In this document: piece after piece, positions 11,702 to 22,218 of the stretch
How the letters are laid out: every line of letters starts with the position of its first letter
How positions within the stretch are numbered: the first letter of the stretch is position 1
Origin: an uncultured Alphaproteobacteria bacterium
GTDB lineage: Bacteria; Pseudomonadota; Alphaproteobacteria; CAAHEQ01; UBA3637
Direction of reading: 5' to 3'
NCBI GenBank assembly: GCA_947627155.1
Contig: CANQUX010000003.1
Location: forward strand, 1 to 64,000
Length of the DNA: 64,000 bases
Notes under the pieces: generated by a model
Databases searched by the model: none
What the model was told of the DNA's origin: nothing
The model's input: only the letters and a program-made list of their open reading frames with translations
Program-made: the position numbers and the translations under genes

Positions 11702-12460
11702 TTATTTCGACTTGAATTTTGAAACAAGATCGGCGGCTTTTTGTGTCCAGTTATCCGACGGATAATATTGACGCAACAATTGTTCCGTTTGTGCGGCCTG
11801 ACGCGCCATTCCCAATGCCGTATAACAGGCTGTCAGCCGATAAAGCGCTTCGGGTGTTTGATTTGTTTGCGGATGTTCCAACAACACCGTTTGAAAACGA
11901 TTCATGGCCGGGATATATTCGTGTTGTTTTAAATAATAGCGACCGACGGCCATTTCCTTGCCGGCAAGATGTGCCTCCAATTCCTGTAATTTTTTGTTAA
12001 TATCGGCCGTGTAGACGGAATTCGGATATCGTGAGAGAATTTCTTTAAACGTGGATAAAGCATCTTCCGTCATTTTTTGTTCGCGCGAGATATCGGAAAC
12101 CTGTTCATAATAACACAATCCTTTTAAATAATAAGCATAAACAATGTTGCGATTGCCCGGATGCAATTGAATAAACCGATCCAACGTTAAAATGGCATCA
12201 TCATATTTGTTTTCGGAATAGAAAGCATAGGCCGCCATAATTTGCGCCCGCGGCGCCCAAACGGAGTAGGGGTGCTGCCGATCGATTTCATCAAAGTAAC
12301 GTGCCGAATCGGCATATTCTTTTTCTTTAAAATAATTAAAGCCCTTCATATACAATTGTTCGACCGGTTGATCGGGAATGGTATCATCGTCACCGGCACA
12401 AGCACTGACCAGTAATCCGGTTAAGCAGATAAATAAATATTTTTGAAGCTGATGTTTCAT
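11702..12460 (-). CDS. bamD: Outer membrane assembly lipoprotein BamD
   Basis: Lipobox LLVSAC, TPR-type YYLKGLCYYEQVSDISREQKMTEDALSTFKEILSRYPNSVYTADI; internal ATG with RBS. Confidence 0.92.
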   Translation of the reverse strand: MKHQLQKYLFICLTGLLVSACAGDDDTIPDQPVEQLYMKGFNYFKEKEYADSARYFDEIDRQHPYSVWAPRAQIMAAYAFYSENKYDDAILTLDRFIQLHPGNRNIVYAYYLKGLCYYEQVSDISREQKMTEDALSTFKEILSRYPNSVYTADINKKLQELEAHLAGKEMAVGRYYLKQHEYIPAMNRFQTVLLEHPQTNQTPEALYRLTACYTALGMARQAAQTEQLLRQYYPSDNWTQKAADLVSKFKSK

Positions 12461-12662
12461 TTTTTCCTCTTTTTGGTTATAAATTAATTCTATCCTAACA
12501 AAAAACAAAATTTTATTCAAGTATTATATTTTAAATAATCGTTTTTCATGTCAAAAGTAAAGAAGAAAAAGAAAGTTTTTACAAAAGAGACTTTTTTCGG
12601 TTGACATTTTTATCAGGTGTTTTTAAAATAAACACAGGTTTTATTCAAGGGAGGATCTGAAA

Positions 12663-14474
12663 ATGACACAAAAAATACCGACAACAAATACAAAAGTAAT
12701 CGATTGGGTGAATGAAATTGCCGATTTAACCGAACCGGAAGCCGTTTATTGGTGTGACGGCAGCGAAGCGGAAATTCAGGCTATTAACAATTTACTGGTT
12801 GAAAATAAAACGTTTATTCCTTTAAATCCCAAAAAACGTCCGAATTGTTTTTTGGCGCGGTCTAATCCGAAAGATGTTGCCCGCGTTGAAGCGCGCACGT
12901 TTATCTGTTGCCAAAATAAAATTGATGCCGGTCCCACGAATAATTGGGCGGCACCGGCTCAAATGAAAAAAACGCTGCACAAATTATTAAAAGGCTGTAT
13001 GAAAGGCCGAACCATGTATGTGATTCCGTTTTCCATGGGGCCGTTGGGGTCGGATATTGCTCAAATCGGCATTGAAATTACCGATTCGCCGTATGTGGTT
13101 GCCAATATGCGTATTATGACGCGCATGGGTAAAAAAGTGTGGGGTGTGTTGAAAGACGGTGATTTCGTCAAATGTTTGCATTCGGTCGGCAGTCCGTTGA
13201 AAAAAGGCCAAAAAGACGTGCCGTGGCCGTGCAATCCGGAAAATACCTATATTACGCACTTTCCCGAAACACGCGAGATTATTTCATTCGGCAGCGGTTA
13301 CGGCGGAAATGCGTTGTTGGGCAAAAAATGTCTGGCCTTGCGTATTGCCAGCACCATGGCGCGCGATGAAGGGTGGCTTGCCGAACATATGCTGATTGTC
13401 GGACTGGAAAATAAAAAGCTGCATATTAAAACATATGTGACGGCGGCGTTTCCGAGTGCTTGCGGTAAAACGAATCTGGCCATGCTTATTCCGCCGAAAG
13501 AATTATCCGATTGGAAAGTGTCAACCGTTGGTGATGACATTGCTTGGATTAAGCCGAAAAACGGGCGATTGTATGCCATTAACCCAGAAGCGGGCTTTTT
13601 CGGCGTGGCTCCCGGTACATCGGCCAAAACAAACAGAAATGCCATCGAATCGTGTCGGGCCAATACCATTTTCACCAACGTGGCCTTAACCGATGACGGC
13701 GATGTGTGGTGGGAAGGCTTAACCGATGAAGTGCCGGCGCACTTAATCGATTGGCAGGGAAATGATTGGACACCTCAAAGCCCAACGCCGGCGGCGCATC
13801 CGAATTCGCGCTTTACGGCACCGGCTTCACAATGTCCGATTATTGACAAAGACTGGGAAAATCCGGCAGGTGTGCCGATTGATGCGTTTATCGTCGGCGG
13901 AAGATTGGCTACCAACGCACCGTTGGTTTATCAATCGTTTAATTGGCAACACGGCGTTTATTTGGCCAGTACCATGGGTTCGGAAAAAACGGCGGCTGCC
14001 GAAGGAACGGCGGGTGAGATTCGGCGAGATCCGATGGCCATGCTTCCGTTCTGCGGGTATAATATGGGCGATTATTGGGCGCATTGGTTGCAGTTAGGCG
14101 CAAAACTCGTGCATAAACCGCTTGTTTTCCGTGTCAATTGGTTCCGAAAAGATGAAGAAGGACATTTTATGTGGCCGGGATTCGGGCAAAATATGCGCGT
14201 TTTGGAGTGGATTGTCAAACGCACGCAGGGGTTGGCCGCTGCAACGGAAACGGTTTTCGGTTATTCGCCCTCTTATAAAGATTTAAATTGGAAAGGGTTA
14301 CAAATGAGCGAAACGGCGTTTCAAGCTTTAATGCACGTTGATTCGAATCTTGCCTTAAAAGATGTTGAAGCGCAAAATGCTTATTTTGAGCCGTTTCGAA
14401 AACAAAAGCGATTGCCCGAAGTGTTTGATGCCGAATTGATTTTGCTGAAATCACGTTTGGAATCGGTTAAATAA
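12663..14474 (+). CDS. pckG: Phosphoenolpyruvate carboxykinase (GTP)
   Basis: [21 protein letters not shown]...[31 protein letters not shown]. Confidence 0.96.
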   Translation: MTQKIPTTNTKVIDWVNEIADLTEPEAVYWCDGSEAEIQAINNLLVENKTFIPLNPKKRPNCFLARSNPKDVARVEARTFICCQNKIDAGPTNNWAAPAQMKKTLHKLLKGCMKGRTMYVIPFSMGPLGSDIAQIGIEITDSPYVVANMRIMTRMGKKVWGVLKDGDFVKCLHSVGSPLKKGQKDVPWPCNPENTYITHFPETREIISFGSGYGGNALLGKKCLALRIASTMARDEGWLAEHMLIVGLENKKLHIKTYVTAAFPSACGKTNLAMLIPPKELSDWKVSTVGDDIAWIKPKNGRLYAINPEAGFFGVAPGTSAKTNRNAIESCRANTIFTNVALTDDGDVWWEGLTDEVPAHLIDWQGNDWTPQSPTPAAHPNSRFTAPASQCPIIDKDWENPAGVPIDAFIVGGRLATNAPLVYQSFNWQHGVYLASTMGSEKTAAAEGTAGEIRRDPMAMLPFCGYNMGDYWAHWLQLGAKLVHKPLVFRVNWFRKDEEGHFMWPGFGQNMRVLEWIVKRTQGLAAATETVFGYSPSYKDLNWKGLQMSETAFQALMHVDSNLALKDVEAQNAYFEPFRKQKRLPEVFDAELILLKSRLESVK

Positions 14475-14585
14475 AACAAAAAAGGCGCCTCTTTCGAGTG
14501 ATTGCGGAAAATATCGGTCATGGAAGCATTTTCGCATTTGTTTGCATAAATCTTAACAAAAAATTAAAAAAGTTGCAAAAAGTGC

Positions 14586-14614
14586 TTGACAAATGTTTTA
14601 AAAAACTGTAACAT
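14586..14614 (+). promoter_or_regulatory. Promoter of tRNA-Trp/secE/nusG
   Basis: TTGACA - 17 nt - TAACAT. Confidence 0.6.
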
Positions 14615-14679
14615 TACCTGTCTTATTTTATAAAGGCTGTCGTTACGGGTGTTTCCTGAAACGATAAGGTGCGCGAGAA

Positions 14680-14755
14680 AGGGGTGTAGCTCAACTGGTA
14701 GAGCGTCGGTCTCCAAAACCGAAGGTCGCGGGTTCGATCCCTGCCGCCCCTGCCA
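14680..14755 (+). tRNA. tRNA-Trp (anticodon CCA)
   Basis: aggggtgtagctcaactggtagagc...ctCCAaa...ggttcgatccctgccgcccctgcca; 76 nt with encoded CCA; upstream of secE. Confidence 0.95.
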
Positions 14756-14775
14756 ATGGAAATAAAGAGGAGAAA

Positions 14776-14964
14776 ATGAAAACAACACCGGCACAATTTG
14801 TTCGTCAAGTGAAACAGGAAGTTTCCAAAATTACATGGCCGACTCGTTCGGCGGCAACGCAGGGAACGGTTGTCGTTATTTTGATGAGCATTGCTTTGGC
14901 AGCGTTTTTGTTTATTGTTGATATGTTTTTTGCCGGAATTATCCGTGTTGTGTTGGGAGGTTAA
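14776..14964 (+). CDS. secE: Preprotein translocase subunit SecE
   Basis: FVRQVKQEVSKITWPTRSAATQGTVVVILM. Confidence 0.95.
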   Translation: MKTTPAQFVRQVKQEVSKITWPTRSAATQGTVVVILMSIALAAFLFIVDMFFAGIIRVVLGG

Positions 14965-14967
14965 TGA

Positions 14968-15495
14968 ATGGCCGTTCGTTGGTATATTGTTCATACGTAT
15001 TCGGGATTTGAAAATAAAATCGCGGCGTTTATCAAAGAGCAGGCGGAGAAAAAAGGGTTTGCCGCTTTAATTGAAGAGGTTTTGGTTCCCACCGAAAATG
15101 TTATCAGTATTCAAAAAGGCACCAAGGTGGAAAAAGAGCGTAAATTTTTCCCGGGATATGTGCTCGTGAAAATGGAAATGACGCCCGAAACATGGCATTT
15201 GGTCAGCAGTACGCCGAAAGTAACCGGCTTTTTGGGCGGTAAAAAGCCTGTGCCGATGACGCAGGCGGAAGCCGACAGAATTTTGCAACAGGTTAAGGAG
15301 GGTGTTGAAAGACCCAAATCAACCATTGTTTATGAAACAGGGGAACAAATTATTGTGTGTGACGGGCCGTTTGCTTCTTTCACGGGTGTTGTGGAGGATG
15401 TGGATGCCGAAAAAGAGCGATTGAAAGTATCGGTTTCCATTTTCGGGCGTCAAACACCGTTAGAGTTAAATTATACACAGGTTAAGAAAGCATAA
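14968..15495 (+). CDS. nusG: Transcription termination/antitermination factor NusG
   Basis: RWYIVHTYSGFENKIAAFIKEQ...GPFASFTGVVEDVDAEKERLKVSVSIFGRQTPLEL. Confidence 0.97.
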   Translation: MAVRWYIVHTYSGFENKIAAFIKEQAEKKGFAALIEEVLVPTENVISIQKGTKVEKERKFFPGYVLVKMEMTPETWHLVSSTPKVTGFLGGKKPVPMTQAEADRILQQVKEGVERPKSTIVYETGEQIIVCDGPFASFTGVVEDVDAEKERLKVSVSIFGRQTPLELNYTQVKKA

Positions 15496-15619
15496 CGCAT
15501 TCAAAAAAGTTTTAAAGGAAGTAAAAACAATCCGTATTTCCTTTACTTGTGGCAGATAAGCCATTATCGAACCACAAACTTCAAAAAATGGATTGGAAAA
15601 TATTTTGAGGAGTCAAAAA

Positions 15620-16048
15620 ATGGCAAAAAAAGTAATCGGCTTTATCAAACTTCAAATTGAAGCAGGTAAAGCAAACCCGTCGCCTCCGGTCGGACCGGCC
15701 TTGGGTCAGCGGGGCTTAAACATTATGGAATTTTGTAAAGCATTTAATGCAAAAACGCAAAAAATGGAACCGGGTGCGCCGATTCCCGTTATTATTACGG
15801 CTTATGCCGACAGAACGTTTTCGTTTATTACAAAATTACCGCCGGTCAGCTATTTAATTAAAAAAGCAGCAAATGTAAAAAGCGCTTCCAAAGAACCGGG
15901 GCGGAAAAAAGTGGCTAAAATCACCAAAGAACAGGTGAAAGCCATTGCAACGGAAAAAATGCCGGATTTAAACTGTCATACGGTTGAAGCGGCAATGGAA
16001 ATGGTGGCGGGACAAGCTCGCTCAATGGGAATCGAAGTTGTGGAGTAA
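15620..16048 (+). CDS. rplK: 50S ribosomal protein L11
   Basis: [43 protein letters not shown]. Confidence 0.97.
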   Translation: MAKKVIGFIKLQIEAGKANPSPPVGPALGQRGLNIMEFCKAFNAKTQKMEPGAPIPVIITAYADRTFSFITKLPPVSYLIKKAANVKSASKEPGRKKVAKITKEQVKAIATEKMPDLNCHTVEAAMEMVAGQARSMGIEVVE

Positions 16049-16052
16049 GAAT

Positions 16053-16742
16053 ATGAAATACGGAAAAAGATTAAAACAAGCTTACGAAACCGTTGATAAG
16101 AGCAAAGTCTATGACATTGATGAAGCGGTTAAACTGATTAAAGAAAATGCAAAGGCCAAGTTTGATGAAACGGTTGATATTGCCGTCTCGTTGGGCGTTG
16201 ATCCGCGTCAATCCGATCAAATGGTGCGCGGTGCCGTTTCTTTGCCGGCCGGAACCGGTAAAACATTAACGGTTGCCGTGTTTGCCAAAGGGCCGAAAGC
16301 CGAAGAAGCCAAAAAAGCCGGTGCCGATATTGTGGGCGATGAAGATTTGATGAACGATATTTTAGGCGGTAAAATCAACTTCCAGCGCTTAATTGCCACA
16401 CCGGATATGATGGGCATTGTCGGTCGTTTGGGTAAAGTTTTGGGTCCGAAAGGCTTAATGCCGAATCCGAAGCTCGGAACAGTCACCATGGATGTGGCGG
16501 CTGCCGTTCAGGCCTCCAAAGCCGGACAAGTTCAATTCCGTGTCGATGCGGCGGGAATTGTGCATGCCGGAATCGGTAAGGCAAGCTTTGAGGCAGAGAA
16601 GATTAAAGAAAACGCGATTGCTTTTGTGAAGGCATTAACGGCTTTAAAGCCGGCTTCCTCCAAAGGCGTTTATTTGAAACAGGTGGCTTTAAGCACAACG
16701 CAGGGCGTGGGTGTGAAAGTCAATATTTCAAGTATAGCGTAA
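16053..16742 (+). CDS. rplA: 50S ribosomal protein L1
   Basis: [60 protein letters not shown]. Confidence 0.97.
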   Translation: MKYGKRLKQAYETVDKSKVYDIDEAVKLIKENAKAKFDETVDIAVSLGVDPRQSDQMVRGAVSLPAGTGKTLTVAVFAKGPKAEEAKKAGADIVGDEDLMNDILGGKINFQRLIATPDMMGIVGRLGKVLGPKGLMPNPKLGTVTMDVAAAVQASKAGQVQFRVDAAGIVHAGIGKASFEAEKIKENAIAFVKALTALKPASSKGVYLKQVALSTTQGVGVKVNISSIA

Positions 16743-16789
16743 AAGAGTTTGTTTGCCCTTTTGAGAAAAGCTTTTCAAGAGGGCAAATA

Positions 16790-16908
16790 CCTGTCCCAGA
16801 CTGTCGGTGCTTATCATGGGATAAGATTTAAGGGAAAGCATTCCGCCGGCAATAGACAGAAAACAAATCGGTTGTCCATAAGGAAAAAAGATGATGTTTC
16901 TGGACAGG
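16790..16908 (+). promoter_or_regulatory. Probable L10 leader (rplJL autoregulatory mRNA element)
   Basis: Position between rplA and rplJ; closing stem CCTGTCC...GGACAGG; terminator-like aaaaacggg-aaa-ccgttttt just before rplJ. Confidence 0.6.
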
Positions 16909-16991
16909 AAATAAGGGAAGTCTCTTTCAAAGAGGCTTTATGTAGAAAACCAAAAACGGGAAACCGTTTTTAAAGTAGCGGAGACAAAATC

Positions 16992-17480
16992 GTGAAACGT
17001 GAAGAAAAACAACAAGTCATTTCCGAAATGAAGGACGTTTTCAATCAGTCTGCTTTGGTTGTTGTTGCCATTAACAACGGTATTACAATGGCCGAAACAA
17101 CAGAATTACGCAGAAACGTTCGTCAAGACGGAGCGGGCTATCGTGTCGTTAAAAACCGTTTGGCAAAATTGGCTCTCGCCGGAACACCTTGTGAAGCTAT
17201 GGCCGACTTGCTGGTCGGTCCGACGGCATTGGCATATTCGGAAGATGAAATTTCCGCCGCCAGAGCCGTTTGCAAATTAGCCAAAGCAAGCGAAAAGTTT
17301 GAAATCGCAGGCGGTATTATGAACGGCAAACGTATTGATGCCAAAACCGTTCAATCCATTGCGGCATTGCCGTCTTTGGACGAACTGCGCGGCAAACTGG
17401 TGGGCTTGTTACAAGCGCCGGCCGGACAATTGGCTCGGGTTGCAAAAGCTTATTCCGAAAAGGAACAGGCTGCGGCATAA
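16992..17480 (+). CDS. rplJ: 50S ribosomal protein L10
   Basis: MKREEKQQVISEMKDVFNQSALVVVAINNGITMAETTELRRNVR. Confidence 0.96.
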   Translation: MKREEKQQVISEMKDVFNQSALVVVAINNGITMAETTELRRNVRQDGAGYRVVKNRLAKLALAGTPCEAMADLLVGPTALAYSEDEISAARAVCKLAKASEKFEIAGGIMNGKRIDAKTVQSIAALPSLDELRGKLVGLLQAPAGQLARVAKAYSEKEQAAA

Positions 17481-17519
17481 TTTTTTTGAATTAAACTTTT
17501 ATTATTTATGGAGAACAAA

Positions 17520-17885
17520 ATGACAGATTTAAATAAAATTGTAGAAGAATTATCCGGTTTGACAGTGATGGAAGCTGCCGAATTGGCTAAAATGTTGGAA
17601 GAAAAATGGGGCGTGTCAGCTGCTGCTCCGGTTGCCGTTGCTGCTGCCGGTGCCGCCGGTGCTGCCGAAGAAAAAACAGAATTTGATGTTATTCTGGTTG
17701 AAGGCGGTGCCAACAAAATTAACGCCATTAAGGAAGTGCGTACCATCACGGGCTTGGGCTTAAAAGAAGCCAAAGACTTGGTTGAAGGCGCTCCGAAAGA
17801 AATAAAGAAAGGCGTCAGCAAAGAAGAAGCCGAAAAGATTAAAAAGCAATTAGAAGCTGCCGGCGCCAAAGTTGAATTGAAATAA
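17520..17885 (+). CDS. rplL: 50S ribosomal protein L7/L12
   Basis: [70 protein letters not shown]. Confidence 0.97.
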   Translation: MTDLNKIVEELSGLTVMEAAELAKMLEEKWGVSAAAPVAVAAAGAAGAAEEKTEFDVILVEGGANKINAIKEVRTITGLGLKEAKDLVEGAPKEIKKGVSKEEAEKIKKQLEAAGAKVELK

Positions 17886-18012
17886 TTTTGGTTCAATCTT
17901 GTTCAATGGGTCGCATCAATTTCTCTCAAAATTGGTGTCGACCCTATTGAAGTCAAATAAAGGATCCGGTTCCTTTTAGCCGGAAGAGTTTTATTTTTTA
18001 TGGGGAAAACAA

Positions 18013-21000
18013 ATGATTAAAACCGAAACCAATCGCAGAAGAGTTCGTAAAAACTTCGGCAAAATTGATGCAGCCGTTGAAATGCCGAATTTAATTGACG
18101 TTCAAATCAGCTCATACAAAGATTTTTTACAATGGGGTGTTCCCGTTGAGAAGCGGGCTGATACGGGTTTACAGGAAGTTTTTAAATCTATTTTTCCGAT
18201 TCATGATTTTGCCGGTCGCGGTGACTTGGAATTTATTAAATATGAATTGGATACACCGAAGTTTGATGTTGACGAATGCTTAAAACGCGGTTTAACTTAT
18301 GCCGCTCCCGTTCGGGCAACATTGCGGCTGGTTGTGTGGGATGTTGATGCCGCAACGGGCACGCGTTCCATTCGGGATATTAAAGAACAAGACGTTTATA
18401 TCGGTGATTTGCCGTTAATGACGGAAAAAGGAACGTTTATCGTCAACGGAACGGAACGGGTTGTCGTTTCTCAAATGCATCGCTCCCCGGGTGTGTTTTT
18501 TGATCACGACAACGGCGAAACCCATTCATCGGGTAAGTTTTTGTTTGCCGCCCGCATTATTCCGTATCGCGGTTCATGGGTTGATTTTGAGTTTGATGCC
18601 AAAGATTTGTTGTATGTTCGCATTGACAGACGTCGGAAATTACCGGTCACGTCGTTGTTATATGCCTTAGACAGTGCCGAAACGGAAAAACGGCGGAAAG
18701 AAGCTGCCGAGCAGGGACAAGAATTGCCCGCTTCCGAAATTGAAGGTATGAGCAAAGAAGAAATCTTAAATTATTTTTATGAAACCATTCTGATTAAGAA
18801 AGATAAAAAAGCTTGGAAAACAGAGTTCATTCCGTCGTTAATGAAAGGGGTTAAGTTAACGCACCCCTTAATCAATGCCGCAACGGGCAAAACGGTGGCC
18901 GAAGCCGGTGAAAAGTTAAATTTGGGACGGGTGAACAAGTTAAAACGGGACGGATTGGATGAAATTCGTTTAACAACGGAAGATTTGCTGGGTCGTTTTG
19001 TCGCAACCGATTTTGTTGATGAAAAAACGGGTGAAGTGGTCATGGAAGCCGGCGATGAAATCACGGAAGATGATATTGATAAGTTAAACGAGTTAAAAAT
19101 CAAAGAAATTCCGGTATTGCATATTGATCATGTCAATGTGGGATCGTATATTCGCGATACGTTGCTGGCTGATAAAAACACCACGCGTGAAGAAGCGTTA
19201 ATTGATATTTATAAAATTATGCGTCCGGGCGAATTGCCGGTTGTTGAAACGGCCGCCAATTTGTTTAACGGTATGTTCTTTGATTTGGAAAGATACGATT
19301 TGTCGGCTGTCGGTCGGGTGAAAATGAACGCCCGTTTAGGCTTTGATAATGCCGAAGTGCCGGATTCCGTTCGGGTGTTGCGCAAAGAAGATATTTTAAA
19401 AATCATTAAAACGTTGGTTGAAATTAAAGACGGAAACGGACAGGTTGATGATATTGATAACTTAGGCAACCGGCGGGTGCGTTCTGTGGGTGAGTTGATG
19501 GAAAATCAATATCGGTTGGGCTTGTTGCGTATGGAAAGAATGATTCGCGAAAAAATGACGTCCAGTGAAATCGATTCGGTGATGCCGTATGATTTAATCA
19601 ATGCCAAACCGTTATCGGGTGCCGTGCGCGAGTTCTTTGCCTCATCGCAATTGTCGCAATTTATGGATCAGAACAATCCGTTGTCGGAAATTACGCATAA
19701 ACGGCGGTTATCGGCCTTAGGTCCGGGCGGTTTAACTCGTGACAGAGCCGGTATGGAGGTGCGTGACGTTCATCCCACGCATTACGGACGAATTTGTCCG
19801 ATTGAGTCGCCGGAAGGACAGAACATCGGGTTAATTAACTCGCTTTCCACTTATGCCAAAGTCAATAAATACGGCTTTATCGAAACACCGTATCGAAAAA
19901 TTATTGACGGGCATGTTTCCGACGAAGTTGTTTATTTGTCGGCCATGGAGGAAGCTAAACATACCATCGCGCAGGCCAATGCCAAATTAAACGATAAAGG
20001 CGAATTTACGGAAGATTTGGTAACGGCGCGTCATGCGGGTGAAGTGGTGCTTGCCAAACCCGAAGAAATTGATTTGATTGACGTTTCACCGAAGCAGGTT
20101 GTGTCGGTGGCGGCTTCTTTGATTCCGTTCTTGGAAAACGATGACGCGAACCGTGCGTTAATGGGGTCGAACATGCAACGGCAAGGTGTGCCTTTGCTGC
20201 ACAACGAAGCACCGCTTGTCGGAACGGGTATGGAGGCGGCCGTTGCCAAAGATTCACGGGCAGCCGTTGCCGCGCGTCGGGCCGGTGTGGTCACGCAGGT
20301 GGATTCCTCCCGTATTGTTATTCGGGCAACCGATGAACTCACAACAACCTCATCGGGTGTTGATATTTATACACTGGAAAAATTTCAACGCTCCAACACG
20401 GGAACGTGTATGACGCAACAACCGTTGGTGCATACCGGCGATAAAGTGGAAAAAGGCGAAATTATTGCCGACGGACCGTGTACGGAATTAGGCGAATTGG
20501 CTTTGGGTCGCAACGTTTTGGTGGCATTTATGCCGTGGAACGGTTACAACTATGAAGACTCGGTGTTAATTTCCGAACGTATTGCCCGCGATGATGTGTT
20601 TACGTCCATTCACTTGGAAGAATTTGAAGTGGTGGCGCGCGATACCAAGCTCGGACAGGAGGAAATCACGCGTGATATTCCGAATGTCGGTGAAGAAGGA
20701 TTGAAAAATCTGGATGAAACCGGTATTGTTTACATTGGTGCGGAAGTAAAAGCCGGTGATATTTTGGTCGGTAAAGTCACCCCGAAAGGTGAAACGATTA
20801 TGACGCCGGAAGAAAAACTTTTGCGAACCATTTTCGGCGAAAAGGCAGCCGATGTGCGGGATTCTTCTTTACGGGTGCCGCCGGGAGTGTTCGGAACGGT
20901 GATTGATGTGCGTGTTTTCACGCGGCGCGGCATTGAAAAAGATGAACGGGCGCAGGCAATCGAACAAGCAGAAATCAATCGGTTGGCAAAAGACCGTGAT

Positions 21001-22191
21001 GATGAAAAAGCCATTTTGCAAAAGAGCTTCTATGAACGGATTCGGGCGTTAATGCTCGGGCAGAAAGTGGCCAATGCCGAAGATTTTTCGGCCGGTACAA
21101 CATTGACCGAAGAAAATTTAAGCACGGTTGCCGATTACAATTTGCGCAAAATCAGTGTTGCCGATGACGGCGTGATGCGCAAAATTGAAGAATTGATTGA
21201 AACGCTCAATCAGGCCGAACAGGAATTGCAGGAAAAATTCGAAAATCGGGTCGGCAAATTGCAACGGGGCGATGAAATGATGGCCGGTGAATTGAAGAAG
21301 GTCAAAGTGTTCATTGCCACGAAACGGAAATTGCAACCGGGTGATAAAATGTCGGGTCGTCACGGAAACAAAGGTGTTGTTTCGCGCGTGTTGCCGATTG
21401 AAGATATGCCTTACACGGCAGACGGTACACCCATGGATATTGTGCTCAATCCGTTAGGCGTTCCCTCGCGTATGAACGTGGGACAGATTTTGGAAACGCA
21501 TTTGGGTTATGCTTGTCATGAGTTGGGTCGTCAAATCGGTGAAATTGTTGATGCCGTGAAAGCGCAAAAGGCTCAAATTGATGAGTTGCGCGCAAAACTC
21601 AAAGATGTTTACGGCGACCGCGAATATGCCCGTCAAATTGCCGATATGGATGACAAAACTTTGTTGGCAATGAGTGAAAACTTGAAAAAAGGTGTGCCGA
21701 TTGCCACGCCGGTTTTTGACGGTGCGCATCAAGACGATATTGACAATATGTTAAAGAAAGCCGGTTTGGATTCATCGGGACAAGTGACGTTGTATGACGG
21801 TTTAACGGGTGAACCGTTTGATCGAAAAGTTACCATCGGCTATATGTATATGTTAAAATTACACCACTTGGTCGATGAAAAGATTCACGCCCGTTCCATC
21901 GGACCTTACAGCTTGGTTACGCAACAACCGTTAGGCGGTAAAGCGCAATTCGGCGGTCAGCGGTTCGGTGAAATGGAGGTGTGGGCTTTGGAGGCTTACG
22001 GTGCGGCTTATACGTTGCAGGAAATGTTAACGATTAAGTCCGATGACGTTTCGGGTCGTATCAAAGCTTATGAAACCATTATTCGCGGCGATAATAACTT
22101 TGAAGCCGGTATTCCCGAATCTTTCAACGTGTTGGTCAAAGAAATTCGTTCTTTGGGCTTGGACATTGAATTAAATCAGAATGAACGATAA
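18013..22191 (+). CDS. rpoB: DNA-directed RNA polymerase subunit beta
   Basis: [65 protein letters not shown]. Confidence 0.99.
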   Translation: MIKTETNRRRVRKNFGKIDAAVEMPNLIDVQISSYKDFLQWGVPVEKRADTGLQEVFKSIFPIHDFAGRGDLEFIKYELDTPKFDVDECLKRGLTYAAPVRATLRLVVWDVDAATGTRSIRDIKEQDVYIGDLPLMTEKGTFIVNGTERVVVSQMHRSPGVFFDHDNGETHSSGKFLFAARIIPYRGSWVDFEFDAKDLLYVRIDRRRKLPVTSLLYALDSAETEKRRKEAAEQGQELPASEIEGMSKEEILNYFYETILIKKDKKAWKTEFIPSLMKGVKLTHPLINAATGKTVAEAGEKLNLGRVNKLKRDGLDEIRLTTEDLLGRFVATDFVDEKTGEVVMEAGDEITEDDIDKLNELKIKEIPVLHIDHVNVGSYIRDTLLADKNTTREEALIDIYKIMRPGELPVVETAANLFNGMFFDLERYDLSAVGRVKMNARLGFDNAEVPDSVRVLRKEDILKIIKTLVEIKDGNGQVDDIDNLGNRRVRSVGELMENQYRLGLLRMERMIREKMTSSEIDSVMPYDLINAKPLSGAVREFFASSQLSQFMDQNNPLSEITHKRRLSALGPGGLTRDRAGMEVRDVHPTHYGRICPIESPEGQNIGLINSLSTYAKVNKYGFIETPYRKIIDGHVSDEVVYLSAMEEAKHTIAQANAKLNDKGEFTEDLVTARHAGEVVLAKPEEIDLIDVSPKQVVSVAASLIPFLENDDANRALMGSNMQRQGVPLLHNEAPLVGTGMEAAVAKDSRAAVAARRAGVVTQVDSSRIVIRATDELTTTSSGVDIYTLEKFQRSNTGTCMTQQPLVHTGDKVEKGEIIADGPCTELGELALGRNVLVAFMPWNGYNYEDSVLISERIARDDVFTSIHLEEFEVVARDTKLGQEEITRDIPNVGEEGLKNLDETGIVYIGAEVKAGDILVGKVTPKGETIMTPEEKLLRTIFGEKAADVRDSSLRVPPGVFGTVIDVRVFTRRGIEKDERAQAIEQAEINRLAKDRDDEKAILQKSFYERIRALMLGQKVANAEDFSAGTTLTEENLSTVADYNLRKISVADDGVMRKIEELIETLNQAEQELQEKFENRVGKLQRGDEMMAGELKKVKVFIATKRKLQPGDKMSGRHGNKGVVSRVLPIEDMPYTADGTPMDIVLNPLGVPSRMNVGQILETHLGYACHELGRQIGEIVDAVKAQKAQIDELRAKLKDVYGDREYARQIADMDDKTLLAMSENLKKGVPIATPVFDGAHQDDIDNMLKKAGLDSSGQVTLYDGLTGEPFDRKVTIGYMYMLKLHHLVDEKIHARSIGPYSLVTQQPLGGKAQFGGQRFGEMEVWALEAYGAAYTLQEMLTIKSDDVSGRIKAYETIIRGDNNFEAGIPESFNVLVKEIRSLGLDIELNQNER

Positions 22192-22218
22192 TCTCAATTC
22201 AAGAAGTGAGGTAAAAAA

